Shown here one piece after another: positions 63,814 to 64,000 of a stretch of 64,000 nucleotides of DNA. The notes under the pieces were generated by a model. The model was given only the letters and a program-made list of their open reading frames with translations. It made no database searches and was not told the origin of the DNA. The stretch is from Candidatus Latescibacterota bacterium (GTDB lineage: Bacteria > Latescibacterota > UBA2968), in contig JAJEHL010000008.1 in the NCBI GenBank assembly GCA_022823725.1, positions 41,663-105,662 of the forward strand, written 5' to 3'. Position 1 is the first letter of the stretch; each line of letters begins with the position of its first letter. The position numbers and the translations under genes were made by a program.

Positions 63814-64000
63814 TGGGGTCTATAACTTATTCCTACACAGTAAGTTTCTTAGGAGTAATCAGAAAGGAGACCCACTATGCCACCAACCCGTCCCCCTTAT
63901 CCGTCCGAGTTGAAGCGCCAGATCGTCGAGCTTGTACGCGCTGGCCGCAGTCCAGCCGAGTTGGCCAGAGAGTTTGAGCCAACCGCTCAGACGATCCAAA
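63814..64000 (+). mobile_element. Start of an IS3-type element (cut by window end)
   Basis: The sequence from about TGGGGTCTATAACTTATTCC, followed shortly by a transposase A gene, looks like the left end of an IS3-family element. The other end lies outside the window, so the boundaries are not proven. Confidence 0.45.
63877..64000 (+). CDS. IS3-family transposase A (HTH), partial
   Basis: The first 41 codons: PPYPSELKRQIVELVRAGRS and PAELAREFEPTAQTIQ, the helix-turn-helix that opens IS3/IS911-type OrfA and binds the element ends. AAAGGAG lies seven bases before ATG 63877. The gene continues beyond the window. Confidence 0.8.
   Translation, partial: MPPTRPPYPSELKRQIVELVRAGRSPAELAREFEPTAQTIQ

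Overview
The window looks like a chromosome segment from a Gram-negative, probably uncultured bacterium. It has TonB/ExbB/ExbD-type genes, an RND efflux pump, lipoproteins, squalene synthesis genes, and many ankyrin, phytanoyl-CoA dioxygenase (PhyH) and sulfatase genes. This mixture recalls Poribacteria/Latescibacterota-type, often sponge-associated, lineages. That assignment is an inference from gene content; no rRNA or marker gene is present.

Layout. (1) 1-8.8 kb: three ankyrin-repeat genes and two leucine-rich-repeat (LRR) genes in a visibly duplicated block, with a repeated structured leader before each LRR gene. (2) 8.9-9.5 kb: a toxin-antitoxin pair. (3) 9.6-12.7 kb: hpnC-hpnD-hpnE for squalene, meeting a convergent threonine synthase. 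(4) 13.9-30.6 kb, minus strand: a sigma-54 activator with a degenerate receiver, then a long co-directional run reading from 30.6 down to 15.5 kb: glycosyltransferase, TonB/TolQ/ExbD, ECF sigma and anti-sigma factor, Spy-like protein, RND adaptor and pump, RDD protein, small exported protein and a 12-module fibronectin-III lipoprotein. (5) 30.9-58.8 kb, nearly all plus strand: a GspA/ExeA-like ATPase, then a catabolic island with seven PhyH-type oxygenases, eight sulfatase-superfamily proteins, three glycosidase-like proteins (GH127, GH117-like, another beta-propeller), a BPL_N amidotransferase-like protein, a TIM-barrel protein and a cupin. Embedded in it are MntA/HepT, whose HepT frame runs without a stop into a sulfatase, and a compact sulfur-carrier cluster TusA-like / DsrE-like / TusA-MetE fusion. 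(6) 58.9-64 kb: a defence-like and mobile region with an AAA/DUF4143 ATPase, a 2TM protein overlapping a tiny proline-rich ORF, a SIR2 protein, an IS110-type transposase remnant and the start of an IS3-type element.

The island proteins mostly lack signal peptides, and no formylglycine-generating enzyme, sulfate-ester transporter or SusCD pair is visible. If it is a catabolic route, it appears to work on imported sulfated molecules inside the cell. The strongest candidates for undescribed biology are the TusA-DsrE-(TusA-MetE) cluster, the 2TM/proline-rich pair beside SIR2, the HepT-sulfatase continuous frame, and the ankyrin/LRR block with its conserved leader hairpin. A short hairpin repeat (TCGCGGC...GCCGCGA) is scattered through the window in five copies. 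All functions are inferred by reading; no database search was run.
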